From an uncultured Clostridia bacterium (lineage in GTDB: Bacteria; Bacillota; Clostridia; Oscillospirales; Ruminococcaceae): a stretch of DNA of 64,000 nucleotides. Below, one piece after another: positions 63,704 to 64,000 of this stretch (the first letter of the stretch is position 1; every line of letters begins with the position of its first letter). The DNA lies in contig CANQNF010000016.1 of NCBI GenBank assembly GCA_947625125.1, forward strand, positions 1-64,000, in the 5' to 3' direction. Made by a program: the position numbers and the translations under genes. The notes beneath the pieces were generated by a model, which worked only from the letters and a program-made list of their open reading frames with translations, did not search any database and was not told the origin of the DNA.

Positions 63704-64000
63704 TTAATCCCACAGCGCCGAAAAGTGCTCTATATAAAACTGTTTCATTTCCTCCGAAACCGTTTCCTTATATTCTTTGATGCGGTTGGCGTGCGCCTTT
63801 TGCTCGGCAGGGTCTATCTCGGCGTATCTGTGGATTATCAGATTCTCCGCCTGCTCCTCTTTCAGAATTTCCGAATAAACGTCTGCCACGACCTCGCACT
63901 TATGCACCTTAACGTCAGATTCGCTCTCCCAGCTGTTTCCTTTTCCTCGCACAAGCCTGTCCGTGCTGTCCAAAATATACAAATAGCCGCGTTTTCCGCC
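63704..64000 (-). CDS. Hypothetical protein, C-terminal part
   Basis: The frame is open to the right edge, so the N-terminus is outside the window. The visible 98 residues (GKRGYLYILDSTDRLVRGKG, then ENLIIHRYAEIDPAEQKAHA, ending FSALWD) are hydrophilic and mostly helical. Not recognised; no transmembrane segment or known motif. It converges on the broken binding-protein gene. Confidence 0.55.
   Translation of the reverse strand, partial: GGKRGYLYILDSTDRLVRGKGNSWESESDVKVHKCEVVADVYSEILKEEQAENLIIHRYAEIDPAEQKAHANRIKEYKETVSEEMKQFYIEHFSALWD

Overview
The window looks like a chromosomal segment from a low-to-medium-GC Firmicute of class Clostridia, most likely an Oscillospirales/Ruminococcaceae-type gut anaerobe. 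The reasons are the gene content (Gram-positive type IV pilus genes, recA-recX-rimO-pgsA, YqhQ/DUF1385-prmC, LTA-synthase-like sulfatase, CotH kinase protein, ECF vitamin transporter, GH5 and GH2 glycosidases, BlaI/M56 pair), many lipoprotein signals, AGGAGG ribosome binding sites, and a series of TTGACA/TTGCAT - 17 bp - TATAAT promoters. The assignment is inference; no rRNA or tRNA gene is present to fix it.

Layout. 1-4.8 kb: a minus-strand type IV pilus operon (pilB, pilT, pilC, minor pilin, start of the major pilin). 5.4-12.3 kb: a minus-strand run recA, recX, rimO, pgsA, a DUF3267 peptidase and two GH5 glucanases, one of them a lipoprotein. 12.5-17.8 kb: a lipoprotein, response regulator and histidine kinase read into yqhQ and prmC. 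17.9-31.1 kb: citrate synthase, two flavodoxin-fold proteins, an LTA-synthase-like enzyme, a CotH kinase lipoprotein, a YitT permease, a large FN3-repeat secreted protein, an aldose epimerase and a two-lobed retropepsin-like protein. 31.2-38.6 kb: rpoB-rpoC, cut off from the usual ribosomal protein genes. 39.3-45.6 kb: a DUF4349 lipoprotein, an M29 aminopeptidase, a Crp/Fnr regulator and a NitT/TauT-type ABC transporter operon. 45.7-53.1 kb: a compact block of eight intact phage-type genes (terminase small and large subunits, portal, protease/scaffold, major capsid protein, connector, tail-type protein, hub-like protein) with no integrase, repressor, tape measure or lysis gene. 53.4-54.9 kb: ECF S component plus coaX (pantothenate uptake and phosphorylation). 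55.4-56.3 kb: a patch of decayed genes. 56.3-64 kb: GH2 beta-galactosidase, an AraC remnant, blaI and a very long M56 sensor gene, a doubly damaged sugar-binding lipoprotein pseudogene and one partial gene.

The most unusual content lies between the genes. Several families of structured repeats recur: (a) two cloverleaf-like elements at 6.5 and 26.25 kb that share an 11-bp closing stem but carry three arms of different, always self-complementary sequence; (b) a mosaic of conserved hairpins at 42.5 and 47.8 kb, the second inside the phage-type gene block; (c) an ACTTAAAATAGC...AATACCTT core at 39.0, 43.1, 55.2 and (partial) 53.2 kb, three of them next to a long, nearly perfect hairpin that differs at each site; (d) TCAGA-type short tandem repeats capped by a palindrome at 5.2, 5.3, 58.7 and 63.5 kb, the last two at points where a gene is broken off. 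With the minimal capsid/packaging cluster, these are the best candidates for undescribed biology here.
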